A stretch of DNA of 64,000 nucleotides from Sphingomonadaceae bacterium (GTDB taxonomy: Bacteria > Pseudomonadota > Alphaproteobacteria > Sphingomonadales > Sphingomonadaceae), in assembly GCA_019239915.1 (NCBI GenBank), contig JAFAZF010000036.1, forward strand, positions 62,001 to 126,000, in the 5' to 3' direction. The translations under genes were made by a program, and so were the position numbers. Below the pieces are notes generated by a model. The model was not told the origin of the DNA. It made no database searches and worked only from the letters and a program-made list of their open reading frames with translations. The first letter of the stretch is position 1. The number at the start of each line of letters is the position of its first letter. Positions 16,640 through 24,751 of this stretch are shown here, one piece after another.

Positions 16640-17797
16640 TTAGCGGTTTGCCAGCGCGCCCGGCCGCCGCATCGCTTCCTCATAGAGCGCGCGATAGGCG
16701 GCGATCATCGCGCCTTCGCGATAATGCGCCTCGGCATGGGCGCGGTTGGCCGCGCCGATGCGATGACGAAGGTCGCGGCTTTCGGCCAGGCGCGCGATCG
16801 CGGCGGCAAGACCGTCCTCGTCCTCGAGCGGCACGACATAGGGCTTGTTCGGCGCCGCGACCATCGCGCGCACGTCCCCCACTTCGGTGGATACCGTCGG
16901 CAGACAGGCCGCCATCGCCTCGACGAGGCTGATCGGAAACTGCTCGCTGTCCGACGAGAGTGCGAAAATGTCGAAATGGCCCACATACTGTTCGGGATGA
17001 GCGACGAAGCCCGGCAGCAGCACGCGATCGCCGATCCCCAGTCGCTCCGCTTCGGCGACAATGGCTGCGCGCTCCGGCCCCTCGCCGACGATCACCAGCC
17101 GTGCCTTCACGCGGCTGGCGGCGAGCGCGCGCACCAGCCGCGGCAGGTTCTTGACCGCGCGCAAGCCCGCGACGGTGCCGATCACGACGTCGCCGGGCTC
17201 GCGCCGGAAGCCGGGGATCGCACCCGGCACCGGCGCCCCGACGAACCGCTCGACCGCGATCCCGTTGGCGATGCGCCGCACGCGCCGCGCCGATTGCCCC
17301 CAGCTCTTGCGCGCGATGCGCTCGAGCCGCTCGGACGGCACCACGAGCGCGTGCGCGGCGCCGAGCGCGGCGCGGCGGAAGTGCACCCGCTTGGACTTCT
17401 GGCGGACGAGTTCGTCCTCGTTGAACCCGTCCTCGTGGTGGATCAGCGGCGGCAGCTTCATCACCGGCGCGAACAGGCGGCGCGCCATCACCCCGTCCAT
17501 CGAGCCCCAATTGTAGCTCAGCACGAGATCGAAGCCGGCCATGAACCGGGCGAGCTGGCGATAGCGGCCGAGCGCCGGCCGCCCCTCGAGCGACGGTGCG
17601 CCCGGAAACGCCACCCTGACCCCCGGCGCGATCAGCGCGCGAGCGCCGAGCGCGTCGGGCACTGCGCTCAGCACGGCGTGCTCGGCGGCGGGCCCCCAGG
17701 CGTTCATCAGGCGGACCGCGCGCATCTCCTTGCCGCCGGGGGCGAAGGTGGAATGAAGATGCAGGATCCGAACGGGCACGGTCCGCTTATGCCTCAC
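16640..17797 (-). CDS. glycosyltransferase family 4 protein
   Basis: 385 residues from a GTG at 17797 (a GTG six codons in is equally possible). It has the GT-B layout of GT4 enzymes: N-terminal RILHLHSTFAPGGKEMRAVR, then VVIGTVAGLRAVKNLPRLVR opening the nucleotide-sugar domain, RLVIVGEGPERA, and the acceptor-side SSDSEQFPISLVEAMAACLP with its EQFP/ExxA element. It would transfer a sugar from a UDP- or GDP-donor to a cell-surface glycan. No polysaccharide cluster surrounds it, so the product is unknown. It is in the same orientation as the nitronate monooxygenase gene, 130 bases upstream of it. Confidence 0.88.
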   Translation of the reverse strand: MRHKRTVPVRILHLHSTFAPGGKEMRAVRLMNAWGPAAEHAVLSAVPDALGARALIAPGVRVAFPGAPSLEGRPALGRYRQLARFMAGFDLVLSYNWGSMDGVMARRLFAPVMKLPPLIHHEDGFNEDELVRQKSKRVHFRRAALGAAHALVVPSERLERIARKSWGQSARRVRRIANGIAVERFVGAPVPGAIPGFRREPGDVVIGTVAGLRAVKNLPRLVRALAASRVKARLVIVGEGPERAAIVAEAERLGIGDRVLLPGFVAHPEQYVGHFDIFALSSDSEQFPISLVEAMAACLPTVSTEVGDVRAMVAAPNKPYVVPLEDEDGLAAAIARLAESRDLRHRIGAANRAHAEAHYREGAMIAAYRALYEEAMRRPGALANR

Positions 17798-17928
17798 GCC
17801 CGCTTAACGTGGGGTGTCGCGGATCACGTCGCGATGTGCAGCCGGTCCCGAACTGCCAACCCTCGGACCAAGTCCATGCGCTGCTAACGCCGTAGCGGGT
17901 GCGTGCGTGACCCGTGCATTCTCCGACG

Positions 17929-18798
17929 CTACGCCGCTACGCGCGTCAGCAGGCGATTGATCGCGCGCCGCGCCTCCGGCTCGTCCAGTGAGGGCGCATG
18001 GCCGACGCGCGGCAGCGTGACGAGCTCGGCGCGCGGCAGACGGCGCGCCATCTCCTCGGCGATCGAGGGCGAGAGCACGTCGGAAAGGCCGCCGCGCACG
18101 ATCAGGCCGGGCACGTCGCGCAGGCTGTCCAGCGTAGGCCACAGATCGGTCGACGGCGCCGCGCCCTGGACTTGGCGGAACGGCTCCGCGAGCCGCGCAT
18201 CATAATCGAGCACGACGCGGCCGGCAGGGGTCAGCCGGCACAGCCGCTTGGCCATGCGCAGCCAATCTTCGATGTCGTAGTCGGGGTAGGCGACGCCCTG
18301 CACCTCGGCGATCGCACGCGCGGCATGCAACCAGGTCGGCCAGCTACCGCCCTTGCCGACATAGGTACGGATTCGCGCCAGCCCCTCCTCCTCGATCACC
18401 GGGCCGATGTCATTGAGCAGCACGCCGGCGAGCCGGCCCGCGCCCGAGGCGCCGAGCAGCATCGCGAGCAGGCCGCCGAGCGAAGTTCCGAACAGCACGA
18501 AACGGCCGAGGCCGAGCTGCGTCACCAGCGCCTCGATGTCGCGCAGGTAGATCAGCGGCACATAGTTCAACGGATTCTTGTCATAGGCGCTTTCACCGCG
18601 GCCGCGCAGCTCCGCGCAGATCACACGCCAGTTGGGCGCCAGCGCCTCGGCGATGCCCTCGAAGTCGCGCACGTTGCGCGTGAGCCCGGGCAGGCAGAGG
18701 ATCGGCGGCCGGGCGTGATGCTCGCCGTCGGCATAATCGCGATAATGGAGGCGGAGGCTATCCTCTGACCACCAGAAGCCGTCCCGCCAACCCGCCAT
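17929..18798 (-). CDS. alpha/beta hydrolase
   Basis: 289 residues from ATG 18798, with GGGAGG upstream. The fold features are ILCLPGLTRNVRDFEG (oxyanion turn), ICAELRGRGES, the nucleophile elbow FVLFGTSLGGLLAMLL with Ser in GTSLG, and the catalytic His in LPRVGHAPSLDEPEA. The acid is probably in the LIVRGGLSDVLSP segment. It resembles serine esterase/lactonase members of the superfamily; the substrate is not predictable. It is divergent from selO, with the two start regions nearly touching. Confidence 0.88.
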   Translation of the reverse strand: MAGWRDGFWWSEDSLRLHYRDYADGEHHARPPILCLPGLTRNVRDFEGIAEALAPNWRVICAELRGRGESAYDKNPLNYVPLIYLRDIEALVTQLGLGRFVLFGTSLGGLLAMLLGASGAGRLAGVLLNDIGPVIEEEGLARIRTYVGKGGSWPTWLHAARAIAEVQGVAYPDYDIEDWLRMAKRLCRLTPAGRVVLDYDARLAEPFRQVQGAAPSTDLWPTLDSLRDVPGLIVRGGLSDVLSPSIAEEMARRLPRAELVTLPRVGHAPSLDEPEARRAINRLLTRVAA

Positions 18799-18835
18799 GC
18801 TTGCGCCTCCCGCTTGGCCGCCCCCATATCGCGGC

Positions 18836-20233
18836 ATGTCGCCCGCGCCGCAACCATCCGCCTATCGGCCCGAGGCCGCTATCCTCACGCTGGGCACCGA
18901 TTTCTACGATCCGGTCCGGCCGGCGGAGTTCCCGCAGCACGTTCTCCGCTTCCGCAACCAGCGCTGGGCAGACGCGGTCGGGCTCGGCGATCTCGACGCG
19001 GTGGCATGGGTCGGGCATTTCGGGCGGTTCCGGCCGCTGCCGGGCAGCCTCGCCGAGCCGCTGGCGCTGCGCTACCACGGCCACCAGTTCCGCGTGTACA
19101 ATCCCGATATCGGCGATGGCCGCGGCTTCCTGTTCGCACAGCTGCGCGACGGACGGGAGCGACTGCTCGATCTCGGCACTAAGGGATCGGGGCAGACGCC
19201 CTACAGCCGCTTCGGCGATGGCCGGCTGACGCTCAAGGGCGGGGTCCGCGAGGTGCTCGCGACCGAGATGCTCGAGGCGCTGGGCGTCAACACCTCGAAA
19301 AGCTTCTCGCTGATCGAGACCGGCGAGGCGCTCCATCGCGGCGACGAGCCTTCGCCCACCCGCTCGGCGGTGCTGGTGCGGCTGAGCCACAGTCACATCC
19401 GCATCGGTGCTTTCCAGCGCCTTGCTTATTTCAACGACCAAGCCGGCCTGCGCCGCCTCACCGACTATTGCCTCACCGAGCTGTTCGGCGAGAAGGGCGG
19501 CGGCGCCGACGCGCCCGCGCGGCTGCTCGGCCATGTCGTGCGCGGCACCGCGCGCCTCGCCGCCTCCTACATGGCCGCCGGTTTCGTCCACGGCGTGCTC
19601 AACAGCGACAACATCAACGTCACCGCCGAGAGCTTCGACTACGGCCCCTGGCGCTGGGCGCCGAGCTTCGATCCAGGCTTCACCGCGGCTTATTTCGATC
19701 AGCAGGGCCTCTACGCCTATGGCCGCCAGGCGCAGGCGATCCACTGGGACGTCGTCCAGCTCGCGCTGTCGTTGCGCGCGACAGTCGAGGTCGAAGCGCT
19801 GGCGCCGCCGCTCGACACCTTCGCCGAGCATTATGAGGCGGCGATGGTCGCGGCGCTGCTCGGCCGACTCGGCGTCGGGCGGCGTTCGGAGCAGGAGGAT
19901 CTCGCGCTCGCCGAAGCGATCGAGACCGGCCTGCGCGAGAGCCGGGTCAGCCTCGATCGCTTCTGGTTCGATTGGCGCGGCGGCCGCCGCCGCGGCCCCT
20001 CGCCCGCCGACGGCATCTATGCGAGCCCGGCCTTCGCCCCGTTCGCCGAGCAGGTAGCGCGGTTCGAGCCTGCCGTCGCACTCGACCATCCCTACTGGTC
20101 GGACGCCGAGCCCTGTTCGATGCTCATCGACGAGGTCGAGGCGATCTGGGCGCCGATCGCGGAACGCGACGACTGGAGCCTCTTCGACGCCAAGATCGCA
20201 ACCATACGAAGATTTGGCGAGGCCATGCGATAA
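18836..20233 (+). CDS. selO: protein adenylyltransferase SelO (YdiU)
   Basis: 465 residues from ATG 18836; an ATG at 18797 would overlap the divergent hydrolase start codon. Family landmarks are LALRYHGHQFRVYNPDIGDG, LLDLGTKGSGQTPYSRFGDG (catalytic Lys region), then GVLNSDNINVTAESFDYGP, the DN and DYGP metal-binding elements of the pseudokinase fold. SelO transfers AMP to Ser/Thr/Tyr of target proteins and is linked to redox homeostasis. Sec-containing forms exist in eukaryotes; here no in-frame TGA is needed and the protein ends normally. Confidence 0.93.
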   Translation: MSPAPQPSAYRPEAAILTLGTDFYDPVRPAEFPQHVLRFRNQRWADAVGLGDLDAVAWVGHFGRFRPLPGSLAEPLALRYHGHQFRVYNPDIGDGRGFLFAQLRDGRERLLDLGTKGSGQTPYSRFGDGRLTLKGGVREVLATEMLEALGVNTSKSFSLIETGEALHRGDEPSPTRSAVLVRLSHSHIRIGAFQRLAYFNDQAGLRRLTDYCLTELFGEKGGGADAPARLLGHVVRGTARLAASYMAAGFVHGVLNSDNINVTAESFDYGPWRWAPSFDPGFTAAYFDQQGLYAYGRQAQAIHWDVVQLALSLRATVEVEALAPPLDTFAEHYEAAMVAALLGRLGVGRRSEQEDLALAEAIETGLRESRVSLDRFWFDWRGGRRRGPSPADGIYASPAFAPFAEQVARFEPAVALDHPYWSDAEPCSMLIDEVEAIWAPIAERDDWSLFDAKIATIRRFGEAMR

Positions 20234-20394
20234 CTTGCGCGCGGAACCTAGCACGGAATGAACCATTCTTGATCAGACCGAGTTCACCTTGGCCTTGTTA
20301 TCGATCGTCTCGGTGTTTAGCGAGGCGGCTAGCGTGACAGCAGGGAAAGGGGAACCATGCGGTCGCTTGTACCAGCCATGTCCGTATCGTTTGC

Positions 20395-20682
20395 ATGAAC
20401 GCGAAATCCCATTTCATCACGGAGCGGCCGAGCCGCCTGCCGCTGCACGAGCCGATGCCGCCCGTCCGCACGCTTGATCTCGCGGCTCCCGCGGAGGGCG
20501 CGCGCCGCCTTTCGCTCCGACGGCCGGCGATCGCCCTCGTGATCGCACTGGTCGCGGGATATCTCCTGAGCCCGGCCTCTCCGTTGGGGCCGCAAGTGGC
20601 TTGGTACGCTCTGGTCGGTGTGATGGTCTTCGGCTTCGGCGGCCTGCTCCTCGACGCAGGGTTAAGGCGCTCGAAAGACTGA
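20395..20682 (+). CDS. small predicted membrane protein
   Basis: 95 residues. A polar N-terminal half with no recognised motif is followed by two predicted transmembrane segments, PAIALVIALVAGYLLSP and VAWYALVGVMVFGFGGLLLD, and a short basic C-terminus (GLRRSKD). No family is recognised. It ends 4 bases before the next small membrane gene, so the two are probably co-transcribed. The track alternative on the minus strand is less hydrophobic and lacks coding signs. Confidence 0.55.
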   Translation: MNAKSHFITERPSRLPLHEPMPPVRTLDLAAPAEGARRLSLRRPAIALVIALVAGYLLSPASPLGPQVAWYALVGVMVFGFGGLLLDAGLRRSKD

Positions 20683-20686
20683 GGGC

Positions 20687-20980
20687 GTGACGGGGCGAGT
20701 GCTGGATGAACGCAGCGCCTTCTGGTTGCTGACGCTCTCGGCGACGATCTTCGTGGCTTCGATTTATGCGCAGCGATCGACGCCGTTCAACGCCCGCTAC
20801 TGGTCGACAGCCTTCGCGGTCGCCTCGGGTATCCTGTGGTTCGCAGCGGCAGCTTGGCCGACGATCCTCGCCTATCTGGATCGTCCCGACTCCGAGCGCA
20901 CGCCTGATATTCCGACGCTGCTCAACGCGATTGCCGCCGCCGCGACCGGCGCGGCGGCTGTCGCCGGGATCGGCGCCTGA
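20687..20980 (+). CDS. small predicted membrane protein (GTG start)
   Basis: 97 residues from the GTG at 20687. It has three hydrophobic stretches (FWLLTLSATIFVASIYA, WSTAFAVASGILWFAAAAW, and an Ala/Gly-rich C-terminal helix AAAATGAAAVAGIGA). No motif or family is recognised. The spacing to the preceding gene is 4 bases. With the 95-residue protein it may form a small two-protein membrane unit; no function can be assigned. Confidence 0.5.
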   Translation: MTGRVLDERSAFWLLTLSATIFVASIYAQRSTPFNARYWSTAFAVASGILWFAAAAWPTILAYLDRPDSERTPDIPTLLNAIAAAATGAAAVAGIGA

Positions 20981-21087
20981 CGCCGAGACGGTGAACGTCG
21001 AGTCTTCATCTGAGCGTGATGCCCCGTTGACCCCGGTCTGCAAAAGATGCTGGTAATCTCCAAAGTTTCGAAAGCCGACCGGCACAC

Positions 21088-22497
21088 ATGGCCCAGCTGA
21101 TCTCGACCGAACCCGCGACTGGCGCGACGCTTTGGCAGGGCGAGACCGGCGACGCCGATGCCGAGGTGACGCGCGCCCGCGCCGGCTGGCCGGAATGGGC
21201 CTCCCGCCCCTCCGTCTATCGCTTCGAGACGCTGCGCCGCTTCGCCAACGTCGTGCGCGCCCGCGCCGAGCCCTTCGCCGACCTGATCGCGCGCGAGACC
21301 GGCAAGCCGCTGTGGGAAGCGCGCACCGAGATCGAGAGCGTCGTCAACAAGATCGAGATTTCGATCGGCGCCTATTCGGAACGCACTTCGCAGCGCCGGC
21401 TCGAAGGCGCGATGGGCGCGCGTAGCGCGGTGCGCCACAAGCCGCACGGCGTGCTCGCGGTGCTCGGCCCGTTCAACTTCCCCGCGCACCTGCCCAACGG
21501 CCATATCGTGCCGGCGCTGATCGCGGGCAACGCGGTGGTGTTCAAGCCGTCCGAGAAGACGCCAGCGTCGGGCGCCTTCCTGATCGACTGCTATCATGAA
21601 GCCGGCGTGCCCAAGGATTGCGCGCGGCTGCTCGTCGGCGGCCCCGCCGAGGGCGCGGCGCTCGCCGGCCATGCTGGCATCGACGGGCTGCTGTTCACAG
21701 GGTCGGCGCGCGGCGGGCTCGCGCTCCACAAGCAGTTCGCGGCGACGCCCAACAAGATCCTCGCGCTCGAAATGGGCGGCAACAACCCGCTGATCGTGTG
21801 GGACGCGCCCGACATCCACGTCGCCGCGGTGATCGTCGTGCAGTCCGCCTTCCAGACTGCGGGCCAGCGCTGCACCTGCGCGCGCCGGCTTATCGTCAGG
21901 GACGGCGCACACGAGCCGCTGCTCGCAGAGATCGGCAAGATCATCCGCCGCATGATCGTCGCCGAGCCGCATTCGACGCCGGCGCCGTTCATGGGTCCGG
22001 TAATCGACAACGCCGCCGCCGACGCGCTGCAGGAAGGCTTCCTAGATCTCATCCTCAAGGGCGGACGCCCGATCGTCCACCTCGAGCGCCCGATCGAGGG
22101 GCGCCCGTTCCTCACCGCCGCGATGATCGACGTCACGGGGATCGCCAACCGCCCCGACGAGGAGCTGTTCGGCCCGATCCTGCAGGTGATCCGCGTCGAG
22201 GATTTCGATGCCGCGCTGATCGAGGCGAACAGCACGCGCTTCGGCCTCTCGGCGGCGCTGATCGGCGGCAGCCCGCAGCTCTACGATCGCTTCTGGGCGA
22301 ACGCCCGCGCCGGCATCGTCAACTGGAACCGGCCGACCACCGGCGCGCCCTCGAACGCGCCGTTCGGCGGCATCGGCCTCTCCGGCAATCACCGCCCCGC
22401 GGCTTATTATGCGGCGGATTATTGCGCCTATCCGGTCGTCTCGTCCGAGGCCGAGCTGGTCCGCGCGAGCATCGGCATCGGCCTGCGGGATCAGTAG
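21088..22497 (+). CDS. astD: succinylglutamate-semialdehyde dehydrogenase
   Basis: 469 residues. The aldehyde dehydrogenase fold has VLGPFNFPAHLPNGHIVPAL, characteristic of AstD. The catalytic Cys is in QTAGQRCTCARRLIV and the general base Glu in ILALEMGGNNPLIV. It oxidises N-succinylglutamate semialdehyde to N-succinylglutamate with NAD+, the fourth step of the arginine succinyltransferase pathway. The other ast genes are not in the window. They may lie elsewhere, or the enzyme may serve another aldehyde. Confidence 0.9.
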   Translation: MAQLISTEPATGATLWQGETGDADAEVTRARAGWPEWASRPSVYRFETLRRFANVVRARAEPFADLIARETGKPLWEARTEIESVVNKIEISIGAYSERTSQRRLEGAMGARSAVRHKPHGVLAVLGPFNFPAHLPNGHIVPALIAGNAVVFKPSEKTPASGAFLIDCYHEAGVPKDCARLLVGGPAEGAALAGHAGIDGLLFTGSARGGLALHKQFAATPNKILALEMGGNNPLIVWDAPDIHVAAVIVVQSAFQTAGQRCTCARRLIVRDGAHEPLLAEIGKIIRRMIVAEPHSTPAPFMGPVIDNAAADALQEGFLDLILKGGRPIVHLERPIEGRPFLTAAMIDVTGIANRPDEELFGPILQVIRVEDFDAALIEANSTRFGLSAALIGGSPQLYDRFWANARAGIVNWNRPTTGAPSNAPFGGIGLSGNHRPAAYYAADYCAYPVVSSEAELVRASIGIGLRDQ

Positions 22498-22531
22498 ACT
22501 CGCAGACCGATCGACGCTCGACCCTTTGCCG

Positions 22532-22603
22532 CCGTTCGCACTGAGCGAAGTCGAAGTGCGGCCAAGCGAGCGCGTGGGCTTCGACTGCGCTCAGCCCGAC
22601 CGG
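22532..22603. repeat. palindromic repeat, CTGAGC...GTCGAAG class
   Basis: ccgttcgcactgagcgaagt is mirrored by ...cttcgactgcgctcagcccg. It lies between the convergent astD and cytochrome b561 genes, where it may act as a bidirectional terminator-like hairpin. Confidence 0.75.
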
Positions 22604-22631
22604 GCCGAGACGCACCCCTCTTGGCGTTGGT

Positions 22632-23291
22632 TCAGGCGCGCCCCAATCCCATCCGCGCCAGCTCGCGCTCGCGATCCACCATCTGGTGCTTGAGCGCGCC
22701 GGCGACGTGCAGCACCAGCAGCGCGAGCAGCACCCAGCCGCCGATCGCGTGCTTGCTCTCGAAGAACTCGTGCGCCTCGTGGAGCTTGGCCTCGCCGTCG
22801 CGGCCGTCGCCGATGCGGACGATCGGCGCGATCTTGGGCAGCGGGATCACCCCCCAAATCATCGTCGGCTTATGCGGCGGCGGCGCAGGCCTTGCCCCCG
22901 GCGGCTGATCGACCGGCGTCGGCGCGGCGGTGCCCTTCGCGACCGGCGGACTGTCGGCATGCGCGGAGATCATCGCCCAGCCGCTGAGCGGCATGCCGAG
23001 CATCGCGAGATAAAGCAGCACGTGAACGGTCTTGGCGAGTGCCTTCTCCCATGCCGCCATCGGCAGATAGGGCGGTGGCCGGTGCGTCAGCCGCCAGCCG
23101 ATGCGGATCGCGGTCAGCGCCAGCACCGTGATGCCGGAGGAAATATGTGGCGCGATCAACGCACTGCGCATCGCCTTGCCCATATCGTCGAAGAGCAGGC
23201 CGGTGGCGAGGTTGAACAGGATCAGCGCCACGATCGCCCAATGCAGCGCGATCGCGACGTTGCTGTACCGAAGTCCCCGCGCGTTCGTCAT
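22632..23291 (-). CDS. cytochrome b561 family protein
   Basis: 219 residues with four predicted transmembrane helices and haem-ligating histidines in VAIALHWAIVALILFNLATG, LIAPHISSGITVLAL, KTVHVLLYLAMLG and EFFESKHAIGGWVLLALLVL with LHVAGALKHQ. A proline/alanine-rich periplasmic loop (GTAAPTPVDQPPGARPAPPP) separates the helix pairs. Bacterial b561 proteins (CybB-like) move electrons from the quinone pool, for example to superoxide or periplasmic partners. It is monocistronic; a family D repeat lies upstream. Confidence 0.88.
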   Translation of the reverse strand: MTNARGLRYSNVAIALHWAIVALILFNLATGLLFDDMGKAMRSALIAPHISSGITVLALTAIRIGWRLTHRPPPYLPMAAWEKALAKTVHVLLYLAMLGMPLSGWAMISAHADSPPVAKGTAAPTPVDQPPGARPAPPPHKPTMIWGVIPLPKIAPIVRIGDGRDGEAKLHEAHEFFESKHAIGGWVLLALLVLHVAGALKHQMVDRERELARMGLGRA

Positions 23292-23321
23292 CGCTCAATC
23301 CCAATCGTTTCGCTTCCAACT

Positions 23322-23405
23322 CCGTCACCCCGGACTTGATCCGGGATCCCGCTACCTCCCCCTGCAGCAAGAAGCGGGCTGCCGGATCAAGTCCGGCATG
23401 ACGAG
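23322..23405. repeat. palindromic repeat, CGTCACCCCGGACTTGATCCGGG class
   Basis: ccgtcaccccggacttgatc (cggg) pairs with ...ccggatcaagtccggcatga (cg). It lies between the divergent b561 and cobA genes. Confidence 0.75.
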
Positions 23406-23502
23406 CTGAGGCGGGGCGCTCGCGTCAGACACAAGTATCTCTAGCCTCGCCCCAAGGATCATTCGATTGCGGCAACGAACGGAAACGCCCATCTGGCCCG
23501 GC

Positions 23503-24306
23503 ATGGCGAACCTGCTCGATCCGCACGCGCGTGGGCGCGTGATCCTCGTCGGCGCTGGCCCCGGCGATCCGGGGCTGCTGACGCTGCGCGCGGTCGATGC
23601 GTTGCGCCAGGCCGATGTCGTCATCCATGACGGGCTGATCGATCCGGCGGTGCTCGATCACGCGCCGGCGCACGCGCAGCGGATCTCGGTCGCCAAGAAG
23701 CGCGCGCGGCATACGCTGCCGCAGGAGGCGATCAACGCGCTCGTCATCGCGCATGTCCGTTCGGGCTCGATCGTGGTGCGGTTGAAGGGCGGCGATCCGT
23801 TCGTGTTCGGCCGCGGCGGCGAGGAGGTCGAGGCGGTGCGCGCCGCCGGCCTCCCCGTCGAGGTCGTGCCCGGCGTTTCCGCCGCGCTCGGCTGCGCCGC
23901 CGAGGCGATGCTGCCCTTGACGCATCGCGACTGGTCGAGCGCGGTCAGCTTCGTCGCCGGCCAGTGCAAGGGGCTGTCCGAGCAGGATTGGTCGGGCCTC
24001 GCCGGCGTCGGCCGCACGCTCGTCATCTACATGGGCGTGGCATCGGGCGGCTGCATCGCCGACAAGCTGATCGCCGACGGCCTCGCCCCCGATCTGCCGG
24101 TCGCGGTGCTCGAGCGGGGCACGCTGCCGGGCGCGCGCGCGATGCGCACCGTGCTTGCCGATCTCGGCGGCATGCTCCAGCGCGAGAAGGTCGAGAGCCC
24201 CGCGATCATCGTCGTGGGCGAGGTCGTCGCGCTCTCGGATGCGGAGGACAAGCTGCGCGTGCTGGCACGCCAGGCGGAGACGGTGTCGGTGGGGGACGGA
24301 GTTTGA
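23503..24306 (+). CDS. cobA: uroporphyrinogen-III C-methyltransferase
   Basis: 267 residues from ATG 23503. It opens with VILVGAGPGDPGLLTLRAVD, the SUMT glycine-rich SAM site, and has VVRLKGGDPFVFGRGGEEVE and VVPGVSAALGCAAEAMLPLT, all standard for SUMT/CysG-A. It methylates uroporphyrinogen III at C2 and C7 to precorrin-2, the branch to siroheme and cobalamin. As the first gene of the sulfite reductase operon it most likely feeds siroheme to CysI. The CysG B-half (dehydrogenase/chelatase) is absent and must be encoded elsewhere. The gene overlaps the next by 4 bases. Confidence 0.93.
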   Translation: MANLLDPHARGRVILVGAGPGDPGLLTLRAVDALRQADVVIHDGLIDPAVLDHAPAHAQRISVAKKRARHTLPQEAINALVIAHVRSGSIVVRLKGGDPFVFGRGGEEVEAVRAAGLPVEVVPGVSAALGCAAEAMLPLTHRDWSSAVSFVAGQCKGLSEQDWSGLAGVGRTLVIYMGVASGGCIADKLIADGLAPDLPVAVLERGTLPGARAMRTVLADLGGMLQREKVESPAIIVVGEVVALSDAEDKLRVLARQAETVSVGDGV

Positions 24307-24599
24307 AGCTGTTGACGGGGAATGATCTGCGCACCGGCGACGTGATTTGGTGGGACGGCCATGGCTGGTCGCGCCACGTCGCGCACGCTGTCGACGTCGG
24401 CGAGCATGGGGAGGCGCTGGGCGCGCAGGAGCAGGCGGCGCAGCGCGTCAACGGCGCGGTTGTGATCGACGCCGAGATGACGCCCGAAGGCCCCCGCCCC
24501 GCCCACATCAAGGATCGCATCCGCGCGCTCGGCCCGACCGTGCGCCTCGACCTCTCGCTGAAGCCCGCCGATCCGGCGGTCGGCAATTGGGTGATTTGA
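24303..24599 (+). CDS. DUF2849 domain protein
   Basis: 98 residues from a TTG at 24303 that overlaps the cobA stop; GGGGGACGGAG precedes it. It contains LLTGNDLRTGDVIWWDGHGW and VNGAVVIDAEMTPEGPRPAH. DUF2849 genes are widespread in alphaproteobacteria between cobA/cysG and the sulfite reductase gene, exactly as here. An accessory role in siroheme or sulfite reduction is likely but not established. The track ORF to 23964 is an extension into cobA. Confidence 0.85.
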   Translation: MKLLTGNDLRTGDVIWWDGHGWSRHVAHAVDVGEHGEALGAQEQAAQRVNGAVVIDAEMTPEGPRPAHIKDRIRALGPTVRLDLSLKPADPAVGNWVI

Positions 24600-24615
24600 T
24601 GCGCCCGACTATCAC

Positions 24616-24745
24616 GATCCTCCCCGGAACGGGGAGGGGGACCGCGCGGAGCGCGGTGGAGGGGGATCGCCCCGAAGCGCGGCAGTGGAGGAAAGCCCCC
24701 TCCACCAGCCTTCGGCTGGTCCCCCTCCCCGTTCCGGGGAGGATT
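24616..24745. repeat. long palindromic repeat (GATCCTCCCCGG class) carrying the cysI ribosome binding site
   Basis: gatcctccccggaacgggga at the left mirrors ccccgttccggggaggattt at the right, with inner arms around ggagggggatc and gccccctccaccagcc. Same class as 36623-36760 and 61930-62046. Its right end, GGGGAGGATTTGAAGAATG, reads directly into the cysI start codon and supplies the only visible Shine-Dalgarno (GGAGG). Confidence 0.85.
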
Positions 24746-24751
24746 TGAAGA

